Positions 10,083-17,827 of a DNA stretch of 41,699 nucleotides are shown here, piece by piece; position 1 is the first letter of the stretch, and each line of letters opens with the position of its first letter. The DNA is from SAR324 cluster bacterium. GTDB taxonomy: Bacteria; SAR324; NAC60-12. Both the position numbers and the translations under genes were made by a program. The notes under the pieces are model-generated. The model was given only the letters and a program-made list of their open reading frames with translations, made no database searches and was not told where the DNA came from. Location: positions 1 through 41,699 of the forward strand of contig JADGAV010000045.1 of assembly GCA_015231825.1 (NCBI GenBank), read 5' to 3'.

Positions 10083-10739
10083 ATGGGCCAAATGATTGAT
10101 GAAGACGATTGTCCGGTCTGTGAAGAATTTGATCAGGAATGGATTTTCACATACGGCGATCTCGTCACATTATTATTGTGCTTTTTCATTTTGCTTTTTT
10201 CCATGTGCAAAATGGATGTCGAAAAATTCAGAGATGTCGCTCAAAGCTTCAAGCCGACTCCGGCCGGCAGTCCATTTATGCTGGAAGGCAATGACGCCAT
10301 CATAAAAAACATCAACGAACAAATTGAGAGCAGTGAAATTTCCGAAGAGACGGTGGTCACTGTTGAGGATCGAGGAGTCGTGATTTCATTCAATGCCAGA
10401 GCCCTTTTTGCCTCGGGTTCCGCAGAATTGACCGATACCGCCAAAAAGGAATTGGCAAAATTTTCCAAGCTTTGGTACAGTCTTCCCAATAATATTTTAG
10501 TAGAAGGTCATACCGACAACAATATTGATACCCTCCCCAAAGACACCACCTTTTGGCAGCTTTCTGCAGTCCGGAGCAGTGTGGTGGCCCGCTATTTAAT
10601 TGAAGAAGGTGTGGATGACAGAAAAGTGACCATCAAAGGTTATGGTCAATATCGCCCTGCCTTTCTCAATTCTATTCCTGAACAACGTGAAAAGAACAAC
10701 CGGGTGGAAGTGATCATTGTTTCAGAAGATCAGCAATAA
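10083..10739 (+). CDS. motB: MotB-type stator protein, second tandem copy
   Basis: A 218-residue paralogue of the preceding protein with the same order: MGQMIDE leader, cysteine pair C10/C13, Asp26 in the single membrane helix, and an OmpA-like peptidoglycan-binding domain (LVEGHTDN, NNRVEVIIV). The N-terminal 40 residues are nearly identical to copy one, while the linker and C-terminal domain differ much more. AGGAAGGGACC lies upstream of the ATG. With one motA and two motB genes the two MotB proteins could form alternative or mixed stators. All visible key residues are intact, so it is not an obvious pseudogene. Confidence 0.9.
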   Translation: MGQMIDEDDCPVCEEFDQEWIFTYGDLVTLLLCFFILLFSMCKMDVEKFRDVAQSFKPTPAGSPFMLEGNDAIIKNINEQIESSEISEETVVTVEDRGVVISFNARALFASGSAELTDTAKKELAKFSKLWYSLPNNILVEGHTDNNIDTLPKDTTFWQLSAVRSSVVARYLIEEGVDDRKVTIKGYGQYRPAFLNSIPEQREKNNRVEVIIVSEDQQ

Positions 10740-10807
10740 CTGATACTGAGAAGAGAAACAAATCGCAAAAAGCGCTTGCCAAAGAAGATTCTTTTCATTG
10801 CTTTAGA

Positions 10808-12025
10808 TCATGTTTTTGCAATCAGTCCTTTTGAAAGAAGAGGCGACCGGGCCCGGAAACGATCATGAACGGCCGTTGCCATCATAAGAAAGCGCAGGCC
10901 GGTGATCACAACAATCAGCAGATTGAATTTCCAGCCAAGATGTTCAAAATCGTGAAGAATCGGAAAGTAGAAATAGGTCAGCCATGCCAGCAGCACCGTC
11001 CCCAGAAAAAGAGGCTTTGAATTGGAAAAACAGATGATGGGAACAATCCATAAAATGAATTGAGGAGAATAAAACCAAGAAGCAGAAATAAAGCCCAGTA
11101 CTCCCAGGAGGAAGGTGTTGACCAAGTCCTCAAAACTTTTCGGTCGCATGGCAACGGTCAGAAAAACGATCAGTATCTGGAAGACTTTTGGAAGATTTGA
11201 GGCATTCAAATAGTCCCTGATGCTCAATGCCGTTTCTCCTGAAAAATACTGGGTCAGATAAATGACAGCATCATAAGTAGATTCTCCATTCAGGCGACGA
11301 AACATGTGAAACCGGTAGGGCCACAAGACGCCTTCCATTCCCGCTGTAATCAAAACATACAGATGACTGGCAGCAAAAGGAGCGATGGCAATTGCAGAAA
11401 TAATAAAGGCATCTTTGACGGATCTTTTATGGCATAAATAAAGGAAAAACGCGGGAAGCAGAAAAAGTGCATAACCTTTCAGGGCGATACAAATTCCCAA
11501 AAAAACTGCCCCGCCTTCTTCTTTTTCTTTTTGGATACAATATAAAGCAAGAAAAAATGCGACGGCGGGATAAATATCAAATCGATATAGTGCAAAGTAG
11601 AGCGGGGTGGGACTCAGCCAAAGCCATAGATTGATCTTACGAAGTTTTACGGCTTCAACCAGCGCCCAGACATAAGCAAACCATGCCAATGACATCCAGG
11701 CCCAGAAAAAAGACATCAAATTCGTAAACCTGGCCAGTTGAGGTGACAGTGAAGGACCCATCACAGGCTCTAAAAACGAAGCAGTCCAACGTGCGGTCCC
11801 CATGATGAGATTGGCAAAAAGAGGGTATTCGGACTGGATATCGAGATACAGTCGTTTTTCACTGACCGCCCAGCTGGCCTGGGCGAAATAACGTCCGATG
11901 TCATGAGAATCGAAAAAAAAACGGATATTCCAAAACTTCAAAAAAACCAAATGGGGAAGCATAAAATACCAGAAAACCACACCGCAAATCCCTAAAAAAA
12001 CAGTGAGCATTGCGTGTTTTATCAT
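10808..12025 (-). CDS. Polytopic membrane protein, GT87/DUF2029-like glycosyltransferase
   Basis: A 405-residue protein that is mostly hydrophobic, with around ten predicted membrane segments. After the first helix comes a periplasm-facing loop with FFFDSHDIGRYFAQAS and SEYPLFANLIMG. That acidic, YP-containing arrangement resembles polyprenyl-phosphate-dependent mannosyltransferases of the GT87/DUF2029 type. Further segments such as LYFALYRFDIYPAVAFFLALY fit the same fold. If correct, it would add a sugar to a lipid or cell-envelope glycan from a lipid-linked donor; the acceptor is unknown. The ATG at 12025 has only a weak ribosome binding site. It converges on the second motB and is separated by 304 bases from the ThDP enzyme genes upstream. 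Confidence 0.6.
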   Translation of the reverse strand: MIKHAMLTVFLGICGVVFWYFMLPHLVFLKFWNIRFFFDSHDIGRYFAQASWAVSEKRLYLDIQSEYPLFANLIMGTARWTASFLEPVMGPSLSPQLARFTNLMSFFWAWMSLAWFAYVWALVEAVKLRKINLWLWLSPTPLYFALYRFDIYPAVAFFLALYCIQKEKEEGGAVFLGICIALKGYALFLLPAFFLYLCHKRSVKDAFIISAIAIAPFAASHLYVLITAGMEGVLWPYRFHMFRRLNGESTYDAVIYLTQYFSGETALSIRDYLNASNLPKVFQILIVFLTVAMRPKSFEDLVNTFLLGVLGFISASWFYSPQFILWIVPIICFSNSKPLFLGTVLLAWLTYFYFPILHDFEHLGWKFNLLIVVITGLRFLMMATAVHDRFRARSPLLSKGLIAKT

Positions 12026-12329
12026 TTGATTTTTTTGAAAAGAATCGTTGCAGAAAAGAGTATCGGGCTGTCAAACGATACCATGCAACTGAAAAATTGC
12101 AAGAAACCGCTGCCTGGCCTGAATCTTTCCGGGATCAATGATTGCGCATGGACCTGTCGCAATCATAGTTGAGAGCAAGCAGAAAAGTTCCTTCAGTTGA
12201 AAAGAGCCCGCCTGCTCCATACAATTTTCGGAACTTCATGCATTCCTTCATTTTTGATACTGAGCGAAGAAGGATTTCCCGGATCAAACAGGGAAAGGAA
12301 ATTTTTTCGGCGAGGAAGCTCAGTGGAAT
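12026..12329. other. 304-bp intergenic gap with two inverted repeats
   Basis: No coding frame is supported. It holds a perfect 9-bp inverted repeat at 12138-12166 and a 6-bp one, GTATCG/CGATAC, at 12060-12081. The gap probably carries the promoter of the minus-strand membrane protein gene and the end of the ThDP operon transcript. Confidence 0.5.
12138..12166. repeat. Perfect 9-bp inverted repeat
   Basis: ATGATTGCG (12138-12146) and CGCAATCAT (12158-12166) are exact reverse complements around an 11-base centre. No T-run follows on either strand, so this is either a protein-binding dyad or a non-terminating RNA hairpin. Confidence 0.6.
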
Positions 12330-12935
12330 TCAGCAGGCCGCATTGTTGCCGAGCAAAGCAAGCCGGAATCGGTCCTTCAGGAAAGCTCCATCTTTGGGAG
12401 GAAGCACGAGCGGCAGGTTTTCCGCGCAGACTTTGATGTTGAAAAAAACAGGACCTTTTTCAGCCAGAATTTGCGGGAGAACGGAACGCAGGCCATCGTG
12501 GTCTTTGATTGTTCCGCAGGTGGGAATTCCGGAAGCCGAAGCGACGGATGCTAAATCGACCTTGTCTGCGGTGTGAGTGGTTTGCATCCCTGTTTCACCA
12601 TAACGTTCGTTGTCGAGCACAACAATAGCCAGATTCGGCGGTGATTGAACAGCAACGGTGGCAAGCGAACCGAGCCCCATCAGCATCTCTCCGTCACCCG
12701 TGATGACCATCACTCGCCGGGAAGGCTGTGCCAGAGCGAGGCCTAACCCAATTGAAACAGCACCTCCCATTGCCCCCCATAAGGGAAAATTCAGTGCCTC
12801 ATCGCCGACTGCACTGACGTCCCATGCAGGAGCCCCAAGACCGGCTACCACCAGCATGGTTCCACGCTGACTGAGAACTTGTTCGACAACCTCGCGTCGA
12901 TGAAGAGGATAATGCAGACTGCGATTTGAATCCAT
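12330..12935 (-). CDS. ThDP-dependent decarboxylase, beta (ThDP-binding) subunit, sulfopyruvate decarboxylase-like
   Basis: The C-terminal, cofactor-binding half of a split thiamine-diphosphate enzyme. The ThDP/Mg motif is GDGEMLMGLGSL with the downstream asparagine in VVLDNERYGETG, as in sulfopyruvate decarboxylase ComE and phosphonopyruvate decarboxylases. The 201 residues match ComE-like subunits. The alpha subunit gene ends two bases upstream, so the pair is translated together and should form a heteromer. Family members decarboxylate 3-sulfopyruvate, phosphonopyruvate or related 2-oxo acids. No sulfonate or phosphonate genes lie nearby, so the substrate is open. Confidence 0.8.
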   Translation of the reverse strand: MDSNRSLHYPLHRREVVEQVLSQRGTMLVVAGLGAPAWDVSAVGDEALNFPLWGAMGGAVSIGLGLALAQPSRRVMVITGDGEMLMGLGSLATVAVQSPPNLAIVVLDNERYGETGMQTTHTADKVDLASVASASGIPTCGTIKDHDGLRSVLPQILAEKGPVFFNIKVCAENLPLVLPPKDGAFLKDRFRLALLGNNAAC

Positions 12936-12937
12936 TT

Positions 12938-13465
12938 TTATTTCTCAAACGTTTTTGCGCCAAGTATGCGCTGCGAAATCAGAACAGCACCTGCCGCCGG
13001 GCCCTCAAACACCATCTTTGCTGCAGCATCAACAGTTTCTTCAAGCATCCCGCTTGCAAAGACAGGAAACGTCAGGACTCCGGCAGTGGTCAACAGCTTT
13101 TCTGTGATCTGTCCCATCGGCACCTGCCAGGGATTGAATTCCCCCCATTCACCCCTCATCGTTACCAGCATCAACAGAGGCATTCGACAAACTTTTGTTA
13201 AAGAAAACATATTGAGACAATTGCCAACCCCGCTGCTTTGCATCAGCAGCACCCCTCGATCGCCACCAAGCCAGGCTCCCGCCAGCAAGGCAACCCCTTC
13301 TTCCTCGGTGGTCAAAGGGACCGAAATCATCCGCTCGCTTTCCTGACACCGTCTGATCAAATGCAGATGTCCGGCATCGGGGACGTAGGCGACTTGCCGG
13401 ATTTTCTGATTCAGCAGAATTTGAAATATACCATTGGACCATGTCTCAAAATCAAGTTGGCTCAT
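12938..13465 (-). CDS. ThDP-dependent decarboxylase, alpha (Pyr-domain) subunit, sulfopyruvate decarboxylase-like
   Basis: The N-terminal half (175 residues) of the split decarboxylase. It carries the Pyr-domain glutamate in PLTTEEEGVALLAG, which activates the thiamine ring in trans, and the helix GVGNCLNMFSL typical of ComD/phosphonopyruvate decarboxylase N-domains. YVPDAGHLHLIRR near the N terminus matches the conserved substrate-side segment of these enzymes. It is followed at once by the beta gene and preceded by a glyoxalase-like gene 23 bases away, implying one operon. Confidence 0.8.
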   Translation of the reverse strand: MSQLDFETWSNGIFQILLNQKIRQVAYVPDAGHLHLIRRCQESERMISVPLTTEEEGVALLAGAWLGGDRGVLLMQSSGVGNCLNMFSLTKVCRMPLLMLVTMRGEWGEFNPWQVPMGQITEKLLTTAGVLTFPVFASGMLEETVDAAAKMVFEGPAAGAVLISQRILGAKTFEK

Positions 13466-13488
13466 AAATTAATCCTTTTGACGCACAC

Positions 13489-14310
13489 TCAATTCAGCGA
13501 GATTCTCAGCTCACGAAGCTTTTCCAAAACTGATCCGTCCCTGGCAGCATTGGCTTCTGTTCTGAGTTCAAGCCACCATACGCTTTCGCCTCTTTCCTCC
13601 AGGAAAATTTTCAAATCAGGATTGGCAGGATCCGGTTCCATCAGGACAATTTCTGTCGAACCGCAGGGGAAAGCACAGCTTTTTCCTCCCGGCAATTGGG
13701 AATCGCAGTAAGCCCGCGCTTTCGTACTTAAAAGTGTCTCGTAACGACTTTGGCTGGAACTTAAATCGCGAATCACCATGAACAGCCTTGAAATTCCGGA
13801 AACCGCAATGGCGTGAGAGCAATCTGAGGGCAATCTCAAATTTCTGGGGGTGATGTCCCGGATTAAAAAGGGTAAATCGTCATGATCCGGAAATGCCATT
13901 TCCCAACTGATTTCCTTTCCATCCGGCCTTTTTCTCTGCATCAGCATGGGACCCTCTATGTCCAATTGGCGCCGCTTTAATTTTTCGAAACTTTCCTCCT
14001 CATCAGAAGGAAGCAAGGCGAAGTCCAGAAGACCTTCAGAGACGACGCCCCAGGGCAGGACACGGCTGAAAATCCTTGTTTTTCCTGATCGCTTCAGTTC
14101 CTGACTTTTTTCAATACGCCTTTGAGGGGGCACAGGGGTCCTGAATGCAATCAGTTCGATATAAGTCCCGTCAGAAAATGCAATCAGTGCATTGTGGCTT
14201 CCAAAATTTTCATGTTCTCCTCCAGGAAACACGGTGAATCCCATTTTGGAATACTTCTCTACGGCATGTTCCAGGTCATCCACTTTAAGAACAACATGAT
14301 CCAGCATCAT
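13489..14310 (-). CDS. Glyoxalase-like VOC domain protein
   Basis: A 273-residue protein opening with LDHVVLKVDDLEHAVEKYSKMGFTVFPGGEH, the first beta-alpha-beta unit of the vicinal-oxygen-chelate fold. HNALIAFSDGTYIELIAF follows. A second degenerate module starts near residue 160 (GISRLFMVIRDLSSSQSRYETLL). Length and pattern suit the Glyoxalase_3-like family. Possible metal ligands are His5 and Glu in YIELIAF. Members bind metal and act on varied small substrates, so no reaction can be assigned. GGAGA precedes two adjacent ATG codons. It is co-directional with the ThDP subunits, suggesting a shared small-molecule pathway. Confidence 0.7.
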   Translation of the reverse strand: MMLDHVVLKVDDLEHAVEKYSKMGFTVFPGGEHENFGSHNALIAFSDGTYIELIAFRTPVPPQRRIEKSQELKRSGKTRIFSRVLPWGVVSEGLLDFALLPSDEEESFEKLKRRQLDIEGPMLMQRKRPDGKEISWEMAFPDHDDLPFLIRDITPRNLRLPSDCSHAIAVSGISRLFMVIRDLSSSQSRYETLLSTKARAYCDSQLPGGKSCAFPCGSTEIVLMEPDPANPDLKIFLEERGESVWWLELRTEANAARDGSVLEKLRELRISLN

Positions 14311-14442
14311 AACAAGAATCTCCAGGTTTTGTATTTCTCAGCTGAGGACTGGTCTCAAAAAAGAAAAAGTTGTTTTACTCCATGCTTGGATCGGCATTTC
14401 CATCTCCTTCATTGGAGAAAGACCGCCCGCCAGAATCCCTCC

Positions 14443-14883
14443 CTATTGTTGGAAGGACTCGTTCAGTGCATCCAGGCCGCCCTGAAAAACTCCATTGCCA
14501 ATATTTTCAATCATCCCATCTTCTTCTTCCGGAGGACAATCAAATTCTGCAGTCCATTCTGCAAAAGTCATGTCCCCGTTCGTGATGGGAAGCAAACGCA
14601 ACGTGGCAATATAGTTTTCTACCGGCATGGGAGATTCAAGTATCGAGTAAGTGCAGAGAAACTCAACATCATCAAGAGCCAGCAACTGTTCTCGAATGTT
14701 GCCGCCGTTATCTTTGAGATTAAAATTTCTGATGCAGCCGACACGGTCACTTGCTTCATTGTTTTCGATGCTGCTATCAGCAATCGCCGGATGCCAGTTC
14801 GGCAGTCCATTGAAATCACGTATTTTGTCCCAAACTGCCTCCAGGGGGGCGTTGATTACAGAACTAATCATTATACTGGTCAT
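14443..14883 (-). CDS. SRPBCC (START-like/polyketide cyclase) family protein
   Basis: A 146-residue single-domain protein with the helix-grip pattern: SSVINAPLEAVWDKIRDFNGLPNWHPAI at the start, then strands including VGCIRNFNL and EWTAEFDCPPEE, and a long C-terminal helix GVFQGGLDALNESF. These proteins bind hydrophobic ligands in a central pocket; some are cyclases or hydratases, most are unassigned. AGGAGAAAGAT before the ATG fixes the start. It is the first gene of the minus-strand run leading to the VOC and ThDP genes (132-base gap). Confidence 0.8.
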   Translation of the reverse strand: MTSIMISSVINAPLEAVWDKIRDFNGLPNWHPAIADSSIENNEASDRVGCIRNFNLKDNGGNIREQLLALDDVEFLCTYSILESPMPVENYIATLRLLPITNGDMTFAEWTAEFDCPPEEEDGMIENIGNGVFQGGLDALNESFQQ

Positions 14884-15247
14884 ATCTTTCTCCTGTCTTG
14901 TTGTGAGGTTCCCGGTAATCGTTTTGTCCGCCGCAAAGCAGATCTGCGATGAGGAGCAGTCTGGCCCCTAAAAGGAACGGTACGGGCAAACCATTGACTG
15001 CCCCACCCTTCCTGCTGATCGGCGGCAAACCCATTGTTCCAATAATCGGATTTTAGAAAGGCATGATCATAAATGGAACTGGAAGGAAGAACCAGACAAA
15101 AAATTCAAGGGTGAATCCCCTCTCAAAAGGAAATTGAAATTCGGCAACAATTTGATTGAAAAATACCGGAAAAGAAGAGTATCCTGCCAGCTTGTTTTCC
15201 AGGAGCAGCCAAACTTTACTGATTCCATCTGCGCGATCCAAGAACTC
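14884..15247. other. Divergent intergenic region, no gene seen
   Basis: This region separates the minus-strand SRPBCC gene from the plus-strand M20 peptidase gene and should hold both promoters. The open frame of the peptidase extends left to 15134, but those 38 codons lack membrane-anchor character and a start signal, so I treat them as untranslated. No clear -35/-10 pair or dyad stands out. Confidence 0.5.
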
Positions 15248-16714
15248 ATGAATAAAGTTTTGTATACTTTGTCGGCCATGCTGGGCCTGCTGATCATTAT
15301 TTTGCTGGTCAATACTGTTTTATTTACCTCAAAACAGGTGTCTGTCTCGCCGCTTGAGCTGATTGAGGTGGACAAACAGGCCGTGGCAAGCCGTCTTTCC
15401 AATGCTGTTCAGCTAAAAACTGTCTCAAACCAGAACAGCAATGAGTTTGATGCAACAGCCATTCTCCAGCTCCATCAGCATTTAGCAAATTCTTTTCCAC
15501 AGGTTCATGCAACATTGGAAAAAACGGTGATCAATCAGTTTTCGCTGCTTTACAAATGGAATGGGATCAACACAGAACAAAAACCCGTCATCCTGATGGC
15601 CCATTTGGATGTGGTCCCGATAGAACCGGAAACCGCTCCTCAATGGGAACACCCTCCTTTTAGCGGATTGATCAGCGATGGCTTCGTATGGGGGCGGGGC
15701 ACACTCGACAACAAGTCCAATTTGACGGCCCAACTTGAAGCAATTGAAAATCTGATAAAATCGGGGTTTCGCCCGGAAAGAACTATTTTTCTCGCTTATG
15801 GACATGACGAAGAAACCGGCGGAGAACAAGGAGCCCGTGCCATTGCCGATCACCTGAAAAAGCAAGGAGTGCAAGCCTCATTCACACTGGATGAAGGCAT
15901 GATGATTGTAGACAAAAAACTTTCGCCGATTAAAAAAAATACCGGCATAATCGGAATTGCAGAAAAAGGGTATCTCACCCTGAAAGTGCTCGCCCGTGAA
16001 CAGGGAGGGCATTCCTCGATGCCTCCTGAAAAACTAACTTTGCTGACATTGGCCCATGCTATTGAAAGTCTGGTTTCCAATCAGCTGCCTGCTTCGCTGA
16101 GTGGATCATCGGGGGCATTGTTTGACTATTTAGGGCCGGAAATGCCATTCTTGCAAAAAATGCTCTTTGCCAACCGCTGGTTGTTCGAACCTGTTATTCT
16201 GATGGTTCTGGAGCGGCAGAAAACAACCAATGCGATGCTGAGAACAACCACCGCCCCCACGATGATACAAGGAGGAGTGAAGGAAAACGTTCTTCCCAGC
16301 CAGGCTCATGTGCTGGTCAATTTCCGAATCTTGCCCGGAGAAACGCCGCAATCCGTTTTGGCGCATGCAAAAAAAGTGATTGATGATCCGGCAGTGGAAG
16401 TCCAGATTCACCAATCCAGCAGCACTCCCCCTTCCAGAGTCTCCCGGTCGGACTCCGAAGCCTTCCATTTAATTGCAAAAAGCCTCAGGCAGGTGTTTCC
16501 AGGAACCGTGATCACACCAGGGCTTTTACTGGCGGCAACGGATTCAAAACACTATGAAACGGTGGCCGATGACAATTACCGTTTCAGTCCGTTCACCCTG
16601 GGACCCGATGACATTCCGCGAATCCATGGGAACAATGAAAGGATCGGACTGGAAGATTATGCAAAGATGATCCAGTTTTATGTGCAATTGATCAGGAATA
16701 CTGCTGACCTGTAA
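15248..16714 (+). CDS. Membrane-anchored M20 family metallopeptidase (PM20D1-like)
   Basis: Zinc-dependent exopeptidase or amidohydrolase. An N-terminal hydrophobic segment (LYTLSAMLGLLIIILLVNTVLF) should anchor it with the catalytic domain outside the cytoplasm. Metal ligands are visible in order: His in MAHLDVV, bridging Asp in GRGTLDNKS, the Glu-Glu pair in HDEETGG, and Asp in TLDEGMM. REQGGHSSMPP marks the dimerisation/lid domain and LLAATDSKHYE the final ligand region. The 488 residues and these motifs resemble carboxypeptidase S/PM20D1, which cleave or form N-acyl amino acids. I start at ATG 15248, just before the membrane segment; the open frame continues upstream to 15134 without support. 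Confidence 0.87.
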   Translation: MNKVLYTLSAMLGLLIIILLVNTVLFTSKQVSVSPLELIEVDKQAVASRLSNAVQLKTVSNQNSNEFDATAILQLHQHLANSFPQVHATLEKTVINQFSLLYKWNGINTEQKPVILMAHLDVVPIEPETAPQWEHPPFSGLISDGFVWGRGTLDNKSNLTAQLEAIENLIKSGFRPERTIFLAYGHDEETGGEQGARAIADHLKKQGVQASFTLDEGMMIVDKKLSPIKKNTGIIGIAEKGYLTLKVLAREQGGHSSMPPEKLTLLTLAHAIESLVSNQLPASLSGSSGALFDYLGPEMPFLQKMLFANRWLFEPVILMVLERQKTTNAMLRTTTAPTMIQGGVKENVLPSQAHVLVNFRILPGETPQSVLAHAKKVIDDPAVEVQIHQSSSTPPSRVSRSDSEAFHLIAKSLRQVFPGTVITPGLLLAATDSKHYETVADDNYRFSPFTLGPDDIPRIHGNNERIGLEDYAKMIQFYVQLIRNTADL

Positions 16715-16786
16715 ATTCACCTCGTCAGTCATCATGAAGACAAGAAAATAATGGTCATTTCCCAAAACTTAAGAAAGTGAGGATTT

Positions 16787-17779
16787 ATGCGCTTTATAAT
16801 TTATGGTGCCGGCGGCGTCGGCGGAGTGATTGGAGCACGCCTTTTCCAGCAGGGCCACGAGGTGATTCTGATCGCCCGTGGAGCCCACCTGGAAAAAATT
16901 CAAAGTAAGGGATTGTTTTTTGAGAGGCCAAAAGAATCCATCACACTGAAAATTCCGGCGGTCGGCCATCCCTCGGAAATAAATTTTCAGAAAAATGACG
17001 TGGTTCTGCTGACCATGAAAACCCAACATTGCCTGCCTGCCCTCGAGGAATTACGAGATGCGGCTGGGGATGAAATACCCGTCATCTGCGGGCAGAACGG
17101 GGTGAACAATGAACGAATGGCCTTGCGCCGATTCAGGCGTGTCTATGGTATGTCAGTGTATCTTCCCGCATTGCATCTGGAACCCGGAGTTGTGCAGACA
17201 CACACGACAACGCTGGCAGGAATTCTTGATCTCGGTGTTTTTCCTCAAGGGACCGATGCGCTTGTCGATCAAGTCACCAAAATCCTCTCTGAGTCGAATT
17301 TCAGTTCCAAGGCAGATCCGAAAGTGATGCGCTGGAAATATGCAAAACTGCTGCTGAATTTGAGAAATTCTCTGCAGGCGGCTTGCCCGCTGGACTCTGA
17401 TACAACGGCCGTGGGAAAGCTTTTGAGAGAAGAAGCGCTGGCATGTTATCAGGCAGCGGGGATTGATTATCCAGATAAGGAAGAAGAAAATGCGCGCAGG
17501 GCAGGCCTGCTGCAAAATGGAAAAATCAATGGAAAATCCCGCCAGGGCGGCTCCTCCTGGCAAAGCATGGCAAAAGGAAGCGGTGACATAGAAGTAGACT
17601 ACTTAAACGGAGAAATTGTTTTGCTGGGACGTCTGCACGGAATTCCGACTCCCGCGAATCAAACCCTGCAGAACATCGCCAACCAGTTGGCGCGGAAAAA
17701 AGCGGAGGCGGGATGCATACCCATTGATGAAATTGAGGCAAAAATCAAAGCAGCCCAATTAAAAGGAGAGCCCGAATAA
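16787..17779 (+). CDS. panE: 2-dehydropantoate 2-reductase family protein
   Basis: NADPH-dependent ketoacid reductase of the PanE/ApbA family, 330 residues. The dinucleotide motif IYGAGGVGGVIGARL is at residues 5-19. The conserved segment CGQNGVNNE follows near residue 105, with the catalytic-lysine region RWKYAKLLLNLRNSL near residue 185. The C-terminal substrate segment GDIEVDYLNGEIVLLG...IPTPANQ completes the fold. In pantothenate synthesis the enzyme reduces ketopantoate to pantoate, but many paralogues act on other 2-ketoacids. No panB or panC lies nearby, so the exact substrate is uncertain. GAGGATTT precedes the ATG. It converges with the TRAP operon 48 bases away. Confidence 0.85.
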   Translation: MRFIIYGAGGVGGVIGARLFQQGHEVILIARGAHLEKIQSKGLFFERPKESITLKIPAVGHPSEINFQKNDVVLLTMKTQHCLPALEELRDAAGDEIPVICGQNGVNNERMALRRFRRVYGMSVYLPALHLEPGVVQTHTTTLAGILDLGVFPQGTDALVDQVTKILSESNFSSKADPKVMRWKYAKLLLNLRNSLQAACPLDSDTTAVGKLLREEALACYQAAGIDYPDKEEENARRAGLLQNGKINGKSRQGGSSWQSMAKGSGDIEVDYLNGEIVLLGRLHGIPTPANQTLQNIANQLARKKAEAGCIPIDEIEAKIKAAQLKGEPE

Positions 17780-17827
17780 GGATTTAGTTTGAATTTCAAA
17801 TGAACGAAAGATGCCTGGATTTGCAGA

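Noticed and set aside
14122..14952. 276-codon plus-strand frame
   Set aside because: It runs opposite to the glyoxalase-like and SRPBCC genes, both with family motifs and ribosome binding sites. Its composition is that of an antisense shadow.
15134..15247. N-terminal extension of the M20 peptidase
   Set aside because: It would place a polar, basic stretch before the membrane anchor with no start signal.
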